Assembly (NCBI GenBank): GCA_963989385.1
Contig: OZ022505.1
Span: 59,399,737 to 59,463,736 of the forward strand
Direction: 5' to 3'
Length of the DNA: 64,000 nt
Origin: Ctena decussata
Lineage: Eukaryota > Mollusca > Bivalvia > Lucinida > Lucinidae
Part shown: piece after piece, positions 1 through 9,625 of the stretch
Layout: the number at the start of each line of letters is the position of its first letter
How positions within the stretch are numbered: position 1 is the first letter of the stretch
Notes under the pieces: model-generated
Told to the model about the DNA's origin: nothing
The model's database searches: none
The model's input: only the letters and a program-made list of their open reading frames with translations
Translations under genes and position numbers: made by a program

Positions 1-66
1 TAGGTAGGAATGAAACGTGAAGAGATGCATGCCTTATCTTTCTAGGGCGAAACTTCAGGTTTTAAT

Positions 67-1482
67 ATGAGTGGTAAACGATACAAAAGTGTTAAAATCG
101 CGAAGAACAATACCGCAGATTCACGACATGCTAATGGCGTGTGTGGTAAAAAGTCTACAAAGGCAAGAAAAGTGAAAAAGAATGTGTTTAAGAATACTGG
201 AAGGAAACCGCAAGCTTGTGATGTCTGCGGTAAACAGTTTTGGAGGGAAAGCAGTTTGAATAAACACATGCTTCGTCATACTGGAGACAAACCATATGCT
301 TGTGATGTGTGTCGGAAACGGTTTACAAAGGAAAGAAATTTGAAGATACACAAGCTTGTTCATACTAGAGATAAACCATATGCTTGCGATATCTGTTGTA
401 AACAGTGTCAAACTAAATATCACTTGAGAAGACACAAGTCTGTCCATATAGAAGATAAATCGTATGCTTGTGATATTTGTGGTAGACAATTTGCTGTTGT
501 AGAATACTTGAAAAGGCACGTGCGTACTCATATTAGAGACAAACCTTATGCTTGTGATCTATGTGGGAAACATTTTTCAGTGGCAGGAGAAGTTACGCAG
601 CATATGGGTGTTCACTTTGGTGAGAAAATACATGCCTGTGCTATTTGTGGCAAACAGTTTAGACAGGCCGGAAACATGAGGAGACATATGCTTATTCATA
701 CTGCAGAGAAACCGCATGGTTGTGAAATCTGTGGTAAACAATTTGCAGAAAAGGCAAACCTAAAGAGACACGCGCTAACCGTTCATACGGAAGGGAATCC
801 ACATGCTTGTTGTGTCTGTGATAAAGTTTTTATGCAGGCAGTATACTTGAAGCAACACATGGTGACCCATAAGGTAGAGAAACCATACGCTTGTAAAGTC
901 TGTAGCAACAGGTTTCCAACGGCCGAAAGCTTGAAGAAACACATGGTTAGTCATACTGGAAGGACGCGGCAAGTTTGTAAGGTATGTGGTAAACAGATCG
1001 TAAGAGCAAAGAACATGAAGGACCACATGCTTCTTCATACCGGAGACTCACCACATGCCTGTGCTATCTGTGGTGATCAGTTTACAACGGCAGGAAGCTT
1101 AAAGAGACATATAGCAGCTCATACTGGAGGGAAACGGCCTGGCTGTGCTATATGTGGGAAACAATTTTCAAGGGCAGAATACTTGAAGACACACATGCTT
1201 ATACACACTAATGAGAAACCGTACACTTGCGATATCTGTGGCAAAATGTTCAAATGGATAGGCCACCTGAAAGAACACATACTTGTTCATATTGGAGTGA
1301 AACGGCATGTTTGTGATATTTGTTCCAAAAGGTTTCTCACTTCAGAGCACTTACGGACTCATAAACGTATTCACACCGGAGAGAAGCCATATGCTTGTGA
1401 TTTGTGTGCGGACAAGTTTATACAGTTTGCACACCTGAAAAGACACACATTTACTCACATTGGAGAGAAAGCACATATATGA
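67..1482 (+). CDS. C2H2 zinc-finger protein ZF1, copy A (15 fingers, open frame)
   Basis: Single open frame of 471 residues starting at an ATG. Residues 1-50 are basic and contain a degenerate half-finger (VCGKKSTKARKVKKN). From about residue 51, fifteen fingers of the form C-x2-C-x12-H-x3-H follow, joined by TGEKP-like linkers (TGDKPYA, TAEKPHG, TGEKPYA). Finger 3 has Cys in place of the core Phe (CCKQCQTK). Finger 7 has H-x4-H spacing. No KRAB, SCAN, BTB or ZAD domain is visible. Poly-C2H2 proteins of this kind usually bind DNA in the nucleus as transcriptional regulators; the target is unknown. The frame ends at TGA, but finger-like codons continue downstream, so the present C-terminus may result from a stop mutation older than the duplication, since copy B shares it. 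The CDS appears to sit in one exon; any 5' exon lies before the window. This is the only ZF1 copy with an uninterrupted frame. The family call is secure, expression is unknown. Confidence 0.85.
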   Translation: MSGKRYKSVKIAKNNTADSRHANGVCGKKSTKARKVKKNVFKNTGRKPQACDVCGKQFWRESSLNKHMLRHTGDKPYACDVCRKRFTKERNLKIHKLVHTRDKPYACDICCKQCQTKYHLRRHKSVHIEDKSYACDICGRQFAVVEYLKRHVRTHIRDKPYACDLCGKHFSVAGEVTQHMGVHFGEKIHACAICGKQFRQAGNMRRHMLIHTAEKPHGCEICGKQFAEKANLKRHALTVHTEGNPHACCVCDKVFMQAVYLKQHMVTHKVEKPYACKVCSNRFPTAESLKKHMVSHTGRTRQVCKVCGKQIVRAKNMKDHMLLHTGDSPHACAICGDQFTTAGSLKRHIAAHTGGKRPGCAICGKQFSRAEYLKTHMLIHTNEKPYTCDICGKMFKWIGHLKEHILVHIGVKRHVCDICSKRFLTSEHLRTHKRIHTGEKPYACDLCADKFIQFAHLKRHTFTHIGEKAHI

Positions 1483-1818
1483 GAAGACTGTGGTAAGGAG
1501 TTTAGAACACAAGACGCTTTATGTATCAATCACCTATTCATACTGGAGGGGAACTGTATGTTTGTGATGTTGGTTGAAAACAGTTTACATTTTAATGTTT
1601 GAAATTTGAAGACACATTTTTATTTTCATACTGGAGAAATAACGCTGGATTGTCATGTCTCTGGAAAACAGTTTACTACTAAAAGACACATGAAAAAAAA
1701 TCGTGAAACAATATTCTGTCTTGTCTCTGATAAACCGTTTACTAAGAAAGAGAGCATAAATAATTATATCGCATCTTCTATTTGGAAATTGCAAGCTGAT
1801 AGTATTTTAGACTCATAG
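1483..1818 (+). pseudogene. degenerate zinc-finger tail downstream of ZF1 copy A
   Basis: Immediately after the ZF1 stop codon the same frame reads EDCGKEFRTQDA, a recognisable finger start. Further frame breaks follow, then finger-like pieces: a 70-residue frame from 1606 containing FHTGEITLDCHVSGKQF and CLVSDKPFTKKESI, where Cys and His positions are lost. These are remnants of at least three more fingers. The same remnants occur in copy B (38789-39123), so decay began before the duplication. It could serve as 3' UTR today. Confidence 0.6.
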
Positions 1819-2013
1819 GAACTACGATCTCAGCGTCAAATGATTGCCTATACTAAACCCTTCATAATAATGGTGTATATAAAACAGTTCGAACATTATT
1901 GGACGAATCAACTTGTATGCTGTCTCTTTATGTTGAAAAAAAATCACATGTTTTATACAGGCCCGAAGCCAGACCACACGTACTGACGGGGCTCTGGATA
2001 ACTGGTTGGACGC

Positions 2014-2112
2014 GCAGCGTTGAATCAGCACTGAATCAGCGTTGATTCAACACCATGACGTTGAATCAGCGTTTATATAATGTTGATTCAGCGCTGTGTG
2101 CCGGCTGGGATG
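2014..2112. repeat. short palindromic MITE built of GTTGAATCA words (copy A)
   Basis: The segment is made of alternating GTTGAATCAGC and GTTGATTCA words, is almost fully self-complementary, and ends TGTGTGCCGGCTGGGAT. A related element at 25684-25798 starts CCCAGCAGGCACAC. The termini and GTTGATTCAAC words suggest a short non-autonomous DNA element. The homologous copy is at about 39318-39416. Confidence 0.6.
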
Positions 2113-2324
2113 TAATCTGGAACAAGTAATCTTTTTGTAGCTGTTATAATGCTATAGATGAATCGATGAATTATGTTAATCTGCATAAGATCTACAACGT
2201 TCAAAGATACTACTAGAAACCATAATATAACAGTATTTGAATTTAACCATGATACACAATATTTTGAATTGTACTTTTTTTTCACTTCTACAACAAACAA
2301 AAGATGATTCGAGAAAATAGTTAG

Positions 2325-2665
2325 CAGAAGCGCAGCAACAGCAGTAGCAGTAGAAACTTTTGTGAAGTTGGCAGTAGAGCAGTAGCAGTAACAGCAGTAA
2401 TTACTGCTGGCAGCAGTTACAGTAGCTACTGCTGTTACTGGTACTGCTCTACTGCATGCAGTAATTTCTGCTGTTACTGCTACTGCTCTTCTGCCACCAG
2501 TAATAACTGCTGTTACTGCTACTGCTCTTCTGCCACCAGTAATTTCTGCTGTTACTGCAGCTGCTCTTCTGCCACCAGTAATACCTGCTGTTACTGCTAC
2601 TGCTCTACTGCCATTTTTACAAAAGCTTCTACTGCTACTGCTGTTATTGCGCTACTGCCAACTTC
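2325..2665. repeat. 39-bp minisatellite of GCTGTTACTGC words with inverted ends (copy A, short allele)
   Basis: Imperfect tandem units of about 39 bp, consensus beginning AGTAATTTCTGCTGTTACTG and ending CTCTTCTGCCACC, repeated about five times. The left end carries the reverse complement (GCAGTAGAAACTTTTGTGAA, AGCAGTAACAGCAGTAATTA) and the right end its partner (TTTTTACAAAAGCTTCTACT), so the tract is bounded by an inverted repeat. The copy B homologue (39624-40508) is about 2.6 times longer. Confidence 0.85.
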
Positions 2666-2857
2666 ACTCACATATCATGTGGACGTTAACAGAACTGCGA
2701 GTCATTGTCACTTATACAAAAAGCTCTTCCTTTTGATAAGACGGCGTAGTGCGAAACTTTAAAACATAGTATACCAGTCCATTTATCTAGACGATTTTCC
2801 TAAGTAGTTCTGAAGCGAACTCTTGAGACGATAGGGCATTTTAGGCGCTAAGATGAT

Positions 2858-3150
2858 GTTACACCCCTGGTTAATTATGTTTATACAAGGTCTGTTACGA
2901 AACGAAAAAGAGCTGTTACGAAGAGAAAAAGAGTCATAGTTACCAAACGAGCTGTTACGAAGAGAAAAAGAGTCATAGTTACCAAACAACCTGATTACCA
3001 GGTCGCTTGGTAACTATGACATTTTTTTCGTTTCGTACAGCTCTTTTTCGTTGCGTAAAATCAGGTCGTTTGGTAACTATGACTCTTATCGTTTCGTAAC
3101 AGCTCTTTTTCGTTTCGTAACATCCTTTAAAACATAACTAACCATGTGTG
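2858..3150. mobile_element. MITE with CACCCCTGGTTAACTATG-type ends and GAAAAAGAGC repeats (copy A)
   Basis: Left end ACACCCCTGGTTAATTATGT and right end ACATAACTAACCATGTGTG form an imperfect inverted repeat. The interior is a large hairpin: GTTACGAAACGAAAAAGAGC and GTCATAGTTACCAAACGACC on the left recur inverted on the right (GTTTGGTAACTATGAC, GCTCTTTTTCGTTTCGTAAC). A shorter member lies at 4694-4842. The copy B homologue is at about 40704-40958. Confidence 0.65.
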
Positions 3151-3254
3151 CGTTAGTATTTTGCGAAACGGAACATAACAGCTACTAGCCCCATCCCCCG
3201 CCTACCCACCCACCCTTCTGGTTTCTTTACTTAGTAATTATTGATTATTATAAT

Positions 3255-3447
3255 AAATGCGTGTCTTCGAGGTCGGTACACAGCTGTACACATGATAAGT
3301 CGGGTTGGAATGTCTGTCTTCGAGGTCACACTACACGTGGTGAATTGCGTTGAAATGTCTGTCTCGAGGTCAGTGCACGTGGTGAGTCGAGCTTAAATGT
3401 CTGCCTTCGCTGTCACCACATGTGAGGAGTCGGGTTGAAAGTAATGA
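3255..3447. repeat. four tandem ~57-bp repeats (TGTCTTCGAGGTC units)
   Basis: The words TGTCTTCGAGGTCNGTACAC and GAGTCGGGTTGAAATGTCTG recur four times with decay. The same array is in copy B (about 41066-41255). Non-coding. Confidence 0.6.
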
Positions 3448-3449
3448 TT

Positions 3450-3615
3450 GAGCAGCGACACGAGAAAACCAACAAAGTGGTTGTGCGCCCAGCGCAGACT
3501 CAGATCAGCCTGGGCATCCGTTCAGTCTGATCAGAGTCTTCACTGTCCGCCTGGAGGTAGATCATACCATTACCTACCCTTTAAGTGCTTAGCATAGAGT
3601 CTGGTCCAGTTTGCA
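3450..3615. mobile_element. GAGCCGCGAC MITE, 3'-truncated (copy A)
   Basis: Starts GAGCAGCGACACGAGAAAAC followed by CAACAAAGTGGTTGTGCGCCC and the family core CAGACTCAGATCAGCCTGGG. It breaks off after AGAGTCTGGTCCAG without the right terminal repeat. The copy B homologue is at about 41257-41425 with the same truncation, so the truncation predates the duplication. Confidence 0.75.
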
Positions 3616-3617
3616 TC

Positions 3618-4115
3618 AACAGTGATAGTTGATCTTTTCCAGACATATCTGTGGAGCACGCTTGATTACTTAGAAGCCGAGCCAAACGCAACAGGTGACT
3701 ATTATTTCTACCGTTTTATCAATCGTGAAATATAGATCTTGGCCAAATATGCGTCACTGTTCTCAGTAGATCTTCCCAAGACATATCTGTGGAGCAAATT
3801 CGAAGACTCAAGTCCTTGTGGATACTAAGAATCTGAGATAAACGCAACGAGTGAATACATTTTTCAATGTTCAATCAACCGTGAAATATAGGTTATTGCA
3901 CGCTATTTGCATACAATAGATTCATACATAAACGCAACAGGTTAGTATTTTGTCTATGTTGTATCAACCGTAAAATTTAGCCCATGGCCCGATATGCATC
4001 GCTATATCAGTAGATCTTTCCTAGATGAATCTATGGAGCAAGTTTGAAGGTTCTAGCTCTTGTGGTTACTTAGAACTGAGCAAAACGCAACAGATGAATA
4101 TATTTACAAAGGCGC
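3618..4115. repeat. tandem ~160-bp repeats (AGATCTTYCCNAGACATATC units)
   Basis: Three to four diverged units share the words TAGATCTTCCCAAGACATAT, CTGTGGAGCAAATTCGAAG, ACTTAGAA, AACGCAACAGGTGA and ATCAACCGTGAAATATAG. Also present in copy B (about 41420-41920). No coding potential seen. Confidence 0.65.
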
Positions 4116-4693
4116 CGCACAATTGCACGCACATGCCATCGTTAAATTTGACCTGTATCTGTTCAGCGTTTCTTGAGATACTGACATTTCAGCAAAACTA
4201 GACTCGTAAATAGAAAGTAGGTCATTGTGACCTAATTCCACTACAGATCTTTTTTTCATTTTGAAAGTTTTGAATACCAAGGTCCATCTAATGCTCCATG
4301 CAAGATTTCAGCCAAATATCTGAGTGGTTTTGGAGCAGAAAATGATGTTAGTGTGTTTGCTGTATTTAATACTAGCAGCCAACTTGGATTCTCAACCAGG
4401 CTGAATTTTATTATTCTGAAGCCCTGTATTCAGATCATGCTGCCTGTAAAATTTGAAAACCATACGTGCAACGGTTTCTTCTAAATGGACTTAAATGCTT
4501 GGGTCGACGTAAATTGTTAACGAACGGACGGACGAACGGACTGACGGGCAGACGGAAAACCAAAAACCTTAATGAATTCATAATGTGAACTATTCGGCAC
4601 TCGTTCATATGGAGAGAAACACTCGCAAGTGCATGTGTCCTTCATCTGAACTTGTGTCGAACATTTCACAGTATAAATTCAATAACCTGTAAT
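4116..4693. other. non-coding stretch, duplicated
   Basis: No convincing gene. It holds simple runs of ACGGACGGACGAACGG near 4525-4555. Copy B carries an extra ~38 bp at 42372-42410 (ACGCCTTTATCGCACCTTGC and following) relative to this stretch. Confidence 0.5.
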
Positions 4694-4842
4694 CACACCT
4701 GGTTAACTATGTTTTCCAGGATGTTACAAAACGAAAAAGAGCCGTTACGAAATGAAAAAGAGTCATATATTCATTGTAGTTACCAAACGACCTGGTCATT
4801 AGGTCGTTTGGTAACTTTGACTATACATAGTTAACCAGGGGT
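4694..4842. mobile_element. MITE with CACACCTGGTTAACTATGT inverted ends (copy A)
   Basis: Left end CACACCTGGTTAACTATGTT and right end ACATAGTTAACCAGGGGTG are inverted repeats. Inside, TAGTTACCAAACGACCTGGT faces AGGTCGTTTGGTAACT, giving a hairpin. Same family as 2858-3150. The copy B homologue is at about 42539-42686. Confidence 0.75.
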
Positions 4843-5154
4843 GGTAATTATCGATCTAATAATGGTCTTTGGCTGCCGGGTGTTCATAGGAGGAGCAGAT
4901 CCCTTCTTTTTCAAAATCATCATTCTTGGAGCACGATTCCTTGCACCGGCCGGTGGGGATTTATTTTTCCACTTTGATTTTCTCAGTGGCAATTCAAAAG
5001 GTAGATTTGTCCTGATAATTTGCTGCTTGAAGTTCAAAGCAGTATGGTCGTCCTTCAAAATCGTAACAATTTTTGGCGGTAAAAGTTCTAGCCACAAGCG
5101 AAACGCCTTTCGATTTCTGATTATCACAATGCATTGTGATAAATTATAGAACAA
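4831..5154 (-). other. unassigned 107-codon open frame, intact in copy A only
   Basis: On the minus strand a 107-residue frame has a basic, proline-rich C-terminal half (KNKSPPAGARNRAPRMM, KKKGSAPPMNTRQPK). I do not recognise it. In copy B the homologous frame has an in-frame TAG (region 42872-42877) and a 1-bp length difference in the CGCCTTT run near 42955, so it is not maintained. The plus strand is also open here for 102 codons. Probably an old transposon fragment or chance ORF. Confidence 0.2.
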
Positions 5155-5316
5155 AATACACTTCGAACGGATTTATTAAAATTCTGCCTGTATTTTAACA
5201 ATTTTTATATGTTAAGGAGAGGAACTATATAAGTATTATTGCTTCCGTTCTGATCCTTATACTTGTAGATTACAAATGTATATGCTAGTTGTCATGTTCT
5301 TTTCATGAAATAAAAT

Positions 5317-5520
5317 ATGTTTAGACCATTTCTGATTAATTTACGAGAAAAGTTGCGACTTTCCAGTCTAGAACCGTTGATACCAGAAGAGTTTGTCACC
5401 AAAGGCGTTTCGGTTCTGAATAACGGATCATCCAGTTATCTGGGCATTCTTCTTCACAAGACCACATATTTATTTCTTTGTTTTCCCAAAACAGTTTCTC
5501 TTTCAATGCAAACACTTTGA
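5317..5520 (+). other. 67-codon open frame kept in both duplicates, function unknown
   Basis: An ATG-started frame (MFRPFLINLREKLRL...) is open in both A and B (43167-43370) with three residue changes. The minus strand of the same interval is also open for 71 codons in both copies, so neither strand can be called coding. No family recognised. Confidence 0.15.
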
Positions 5521-6032
5521 GAAACAAAGACACCTGGCATGACATACCGTTGTTTAGACATACCGGTTGCCCATGGCTGTTAAACCGACACGAACAGCTG
5601 AAATACATCATAATTGCAGTTGTAACTATTTTCTACAAAATGTATACGAGAGTTTAGCTATTCAAAATAAGTCGTTATCTGGATGTACGGTAAGGGAATG
5701 AACATCAGAAAAATAAGTTCAAACAAATTCTAGTAAGAATGGCGCAGTCGAGATATAAAAACTGATAGAGTATTTGTTTATTGTTTTCTAAACACAAATT
5801 TATTAATCAAATGTCTTAGGTGCGCAATGTTACCGGACAGCACCGTAAATACAATTTTAATAATGATGGTTTTTAAGATTTGCGAAGAAAATAACCATTT
5901 GATCTTTTCTTACCTATAGGAGATAAAAGCGTGACGTCACTGATATGACACCTGGGGGATTTCCCGAGTATGGTTGGCAGAAAGATTGATACAGTATTAT
6001 AGTATACAGCTAAGCCGCATGATTGTTTGTGT
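5521..6032. other. non-coding; possible left end of a TIR element at about 5911
   Basis: No gene seen. From 5911, CCTATAGGAGATAAAAGCGTGACGTCA and, further on, TGGTTGGCAGAAAGAT resemble the end at 26335 and, inverted, sequences near 10700-10820 and 27735-27815. The 5911/10820 pairing is weak because the outermost bases of the right end are not found. Confidence 0.35.
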
Positions 6033-6797
6033 ATACCCTTACGAAAAAGATTTTTTGCAGCAAGGTTACCGTAAGTTTGCTGCAAGCTTACTGCAAAGAA
6101 AAAGATCGCAGCAAAAAGATTTACGACTTCGCAGGACATTGCGGCTAGCAGCGAACTTCTTGCGAATAACATCGCTGCTAGCTGCAAAGTCGCAACAGAC
6201 AGGTTCACCAGAGACTATCATATTACATACACTTTGCTGCAAGGTTACAAGAAACTTGTAATTTTTACCACTTGTTTGCTGCAACTTTGCAGCAAACTTA
6301 GACTTATTGCATTGCATTGCCAAAGCATCACAGGAAACTTTGTTAAATTCATCTCATCGCCAAAACATTGCAAGAAACTTTGTCAAATTTATCTCATGGC
6401 CACAACATTGGGGAAATCATAAACAAATTCCATGCTTTGCCTTATCATGTGCACAGGAAACCTCAACGTAATTTTGTGGCAGGGAAGAGTACAATATTTT
6501 CTTTTGCTCTCAGCTTCTCCATTTACTGAAGCAAATATTAAAACAAAGATAAATGTGGAATATTTTTATATTGAATTAGGCAACTGACTTAGAATCCCAC
6601 TGAATGTAAGTCTAAAGTTGTGGAATCTTACTGAATAATTATTGTCCTAAAATGACAGAAACAGGATGGTAAAAAATTGCTTCATTAAACTTTAAACTTT
6701 TCATTCAGTTTCTGTAACCCAGAAATTTGAACACAAAACCTTATTACCACAGTTAAAAAAATAAGAATGTACCCCAGGAATTTGAAAACACAACCCT

Positions 6798-8381
6798 CCC
6801 AGATAGCATGCCTACGTTGGGCCAACGTTGGCTTAAGGTGGTCAGTTTGGTTGGGCCAACGTTGGGTGCCAAAGTTGGGCCAACGTAACTTTGCTCATCG
6901 GGCGAACGTTGAGCCAACGGTTGGCTCAACGTTGGCCGAACGTTGTAAGTTTTCTGCTACAACGTTGGGCGAACGTTGCCCCAACATTTATGGCCTACAA
7001 TCAGCCAACTCAAAAATTTCACTTTGGGTCAAATTGTGCCACCTTAAACCAACATATACTTTGAAATTAAACAAATTCCTCCCTCTCTGCTAAGCATCCG
7101 GTAAGTGTAACTAATTCCATGCCCACAAACAAGAGTCGGCAATTTAATAGTTTATTGACTTTTAAATGCAATCCCAAATACTGCGAATCTCTGATCACTA
7201 AATGGGGTTTTTATATACTTTACGACTAAAATCAGCTTTCGCATATGCAACCTTTTTATCACATTATTCCATCTTCGCTTACACATTTAATCTGCCTGAT
7301 GAATCCTGGTTAATCAAATGTGTGAAGCTACATTTCACCTTGCGCAGTTGCGCAGGCTGATCTGAGTACATATGCCTAAGGTCGATTCTCGCGCGAAGAT
7401 ATTATGGCTGAAATGTATTAAGCTAAATTCACAAACAATCAAATACAATCTCCTTGGCTTGAAGTATAGAATACTGCCGAGTTTATGACTTTGCGCGTAC
7501 GTTTATAATTTTCTATTCAAAGAACACAATCTTTGCTCCTCAAATCCCTAGTTATGTGTAGCACTTGGTACGTCTGAAAGTCATTAATAACAGAAGTACT
7601 AACGACTTAATTGCTGAATGGGGATCGTTTCCTTGGTAACCAGACCTTGCTCGTAATAAAATCGGAGTACACAAGACTCCTTGCTGTGTGATCGCTAATT
7701 ACTTACAGATTTCCACTTTTCTATGTACATGTACCTCGTTCAGATATTGTAAATAAGCAAAGCTTATGATTAGCATTATCATAATGCCTAAATCTATATT
7801 GCTATATTATGCAATGAAATTTATAAAAGCACAAATTCATATTTTTTTCATAGAATTATCAGTACATGCTAGTCAAAGTCAGAGCAGGCAATACCAAGAC
7901 AAACAGTTATAAATATAAATAAATAAACATAAAACAACTAGTAAGAAGCCCATTTGATGATAATTATGATACTGAATAGTTGAATCATACATAGATAAAT
8001 TGACAAATTCATATTCATTTCTAATTATCATTGAAACCTGGAGTTCAATTCCCCACGTCAAGCCAACGTTGGGCCAACGTTACTCAACCCACGTAAAACT
8101 TAGCAAAATTTATGCCCATGTGAAAACGTTGGCCCAACGTTGGCTGACCGTTTAATGGCCGCCATACTTTTTTATGAAAAATGTACACAGCATGCTATGA
8201 AATAAAGTTTGAACCAGCATAGGTCGAAGTATAATTAATTCCTGTGTGCCTAGAGCAAACATATACCCAGCTGTACTAACGTTCGGCCAACGTTCGGCCA
8301 ACGTTGTACTCCCAACGCCAACGCTCAGCCAACGGTGACACCTTATGCCAACGTTGGGCCAACGTTGGCATGCTATCTGGG
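6798..8381. mobile_element. nested 1.6-kb element with CCCAGATAGCATGCC ends and CCAACGTTGG repeats
   Basis: Left end CCCAGATAGCATGCC and right end GGCATGCTATCTGGG are inverted repeats. Each end holds many copies of the 10-bp palindrome CCAACGTTGG or the variant GGGCCAACGTTGG (6815-6985 and 8055-8375). The middle, about 7000-8050, is AT-rich and holds no recognisable gene. It lies inside the 6033-9625 transposon and therefore inserted later, or moved with it. Confidence 0.8.
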
Positions 8382-9410
8382 CTGTTACAAGACTTAAAAA
8401 AAACAACATGAATATTTTTTTATAGAGACAAAGGTCTGATGTTATTCAATTATCAATGCATAATTAGTAACTGATAAGAACAGAGGAATAAATCATCAGG
8501 AAGTCTACAGTTTATCAGATATTAATAAGTGTGACCTGTAAAGATACCATACTACAAAGACTCCCTGTAGAGAAAGACAACCTGGAACATTAACACAATT
8601 ACAGTCTGTGCATATTTTTGTCCATTTTGTCTGTAGACACTCACTAATAGAGGTCAACATGGGTGTTATATGAAAGGATAGTTTAACTTTTTGTCTCAAA
8701 ATGGTTGGTAAATTCAAATGTTTGGTCATAAATATTAAAAGAAGGCTAAAGGTAAGACTTATTTTCATATCATTTTAAGACACAGTGCATGGAAAGAGCA
8801 GATTTTGAATAGATCTGTAATTAAGGGGCTGCTGATATATTTGTGTACATTGTATTATTTTGGAACAATTCTAGGAAAAATGCCCTAATTAAGCAGGTAT
8901 CTACTGAAAAAAAAAGATTTCAAAGTAGTAATAATTCATTTATAGGGTTTACAAATAACTATTTGAAAAAATGACTTAATCATTATTAGTTTTAAGAAAC
9001 CTGGTACAAAAGTCTGTATTGTATAACAGTTCCTAATGTTAAGCTGACAAATCTTATTTAAAACAGACTTAAAGCCGTTTGTTATATCATGTTACATGTC
9101 TATCATGTAAAACTGCAGAATATATAGAACAGTGGTTTTAATGCAGTACTGGGAACTTTTTTATGTATCTTGTTTCTTTGATGTATTATATTTCTAGAGA
9201 CTACACATTAATTTATAGTTATATTGTCATTTTCTTTGAAGGGCAAATCTTTTTACCGTAAAAATTCTAAACATTGGATCAAATAGGTCTGATCAAACAG
9301 TGCAGTGCTCCTGAAGGAGCAGTTGATCAGACCCTGCAGTGTTAGCAACTCTATCTGATCTTTCAGATGCATTACTGCACTGAAATAACAAAAGCATCAT
9401 TACAGAATTA
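8382..9410. other. AT-rich interior of the 6033-9625 transposon
   Basis: No coding frame of note on either strand. A short inverted pair (AGGTCTGATCAAACAGTGCAG and CTGCAGTG...) occurs near 9284-9340. Otherwise nothing seen. Confidence 0.5.
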
Positions 9411-9625
9411 TAATGAATAAATTACTTTGCTGCAATCTTGCAGCAAACTTCATTTGCATAGTTTTCATTTGCGTAGTAAAACATTGCTGCAACCTTGCAG
9501 CAAACCTCATTTGCATGGTAGAACATCGCTGCAACCTTGCAGCGAAGTTTGCAGTAAACTTGCAGCAACCTTACGGTAGCTTTGCAGCTGTGTTCGCAGG
9601 AGGCCAGTTTTTTTCATAAGGGTAT

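Larger units (their letters stand above)
6033..9625. mobile_element. 3.6-kb non-autonomous DNA transposon with ATACCCTTAYGAAAAA ends
   Basis: Left end ATACCCTTACGAAAAA and right end TTTTTCATAAGGGTAT are inverted repeats. Just inside, subterminal words TTGCTGCAA, GCAGCAAGGTTACCGTAAG and their inverted partners (GCAGCAACCTTACGGTAG) recur at both ends (6050-6310 and 9420-9590). No transposase frame was found. Copy B lacks the whole element: flanks GATTGTTTGTGTA and TATGAATTTAAAAC are joined at 43880-43890 with three extra A residues between. A second element (6798-8381) sits inside. The target site is probably TA; superfamily not assigned. Confidence 0.8.

Noticed and set aside
121..1038. Long minus-strand frames inside ZF1 (and similar ones inside ZF2 and ZF3)
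   Set aside because: They are shadows of the 84-bp finger codon repeat; the sense frame has all Cys/His positions and linkers.
6767..7093. 108-codon frame over the CCAACGTTGG array
   Set aside because: Translation of the palindrome array (repeating LRWANVG-like residues), not a protein gene.
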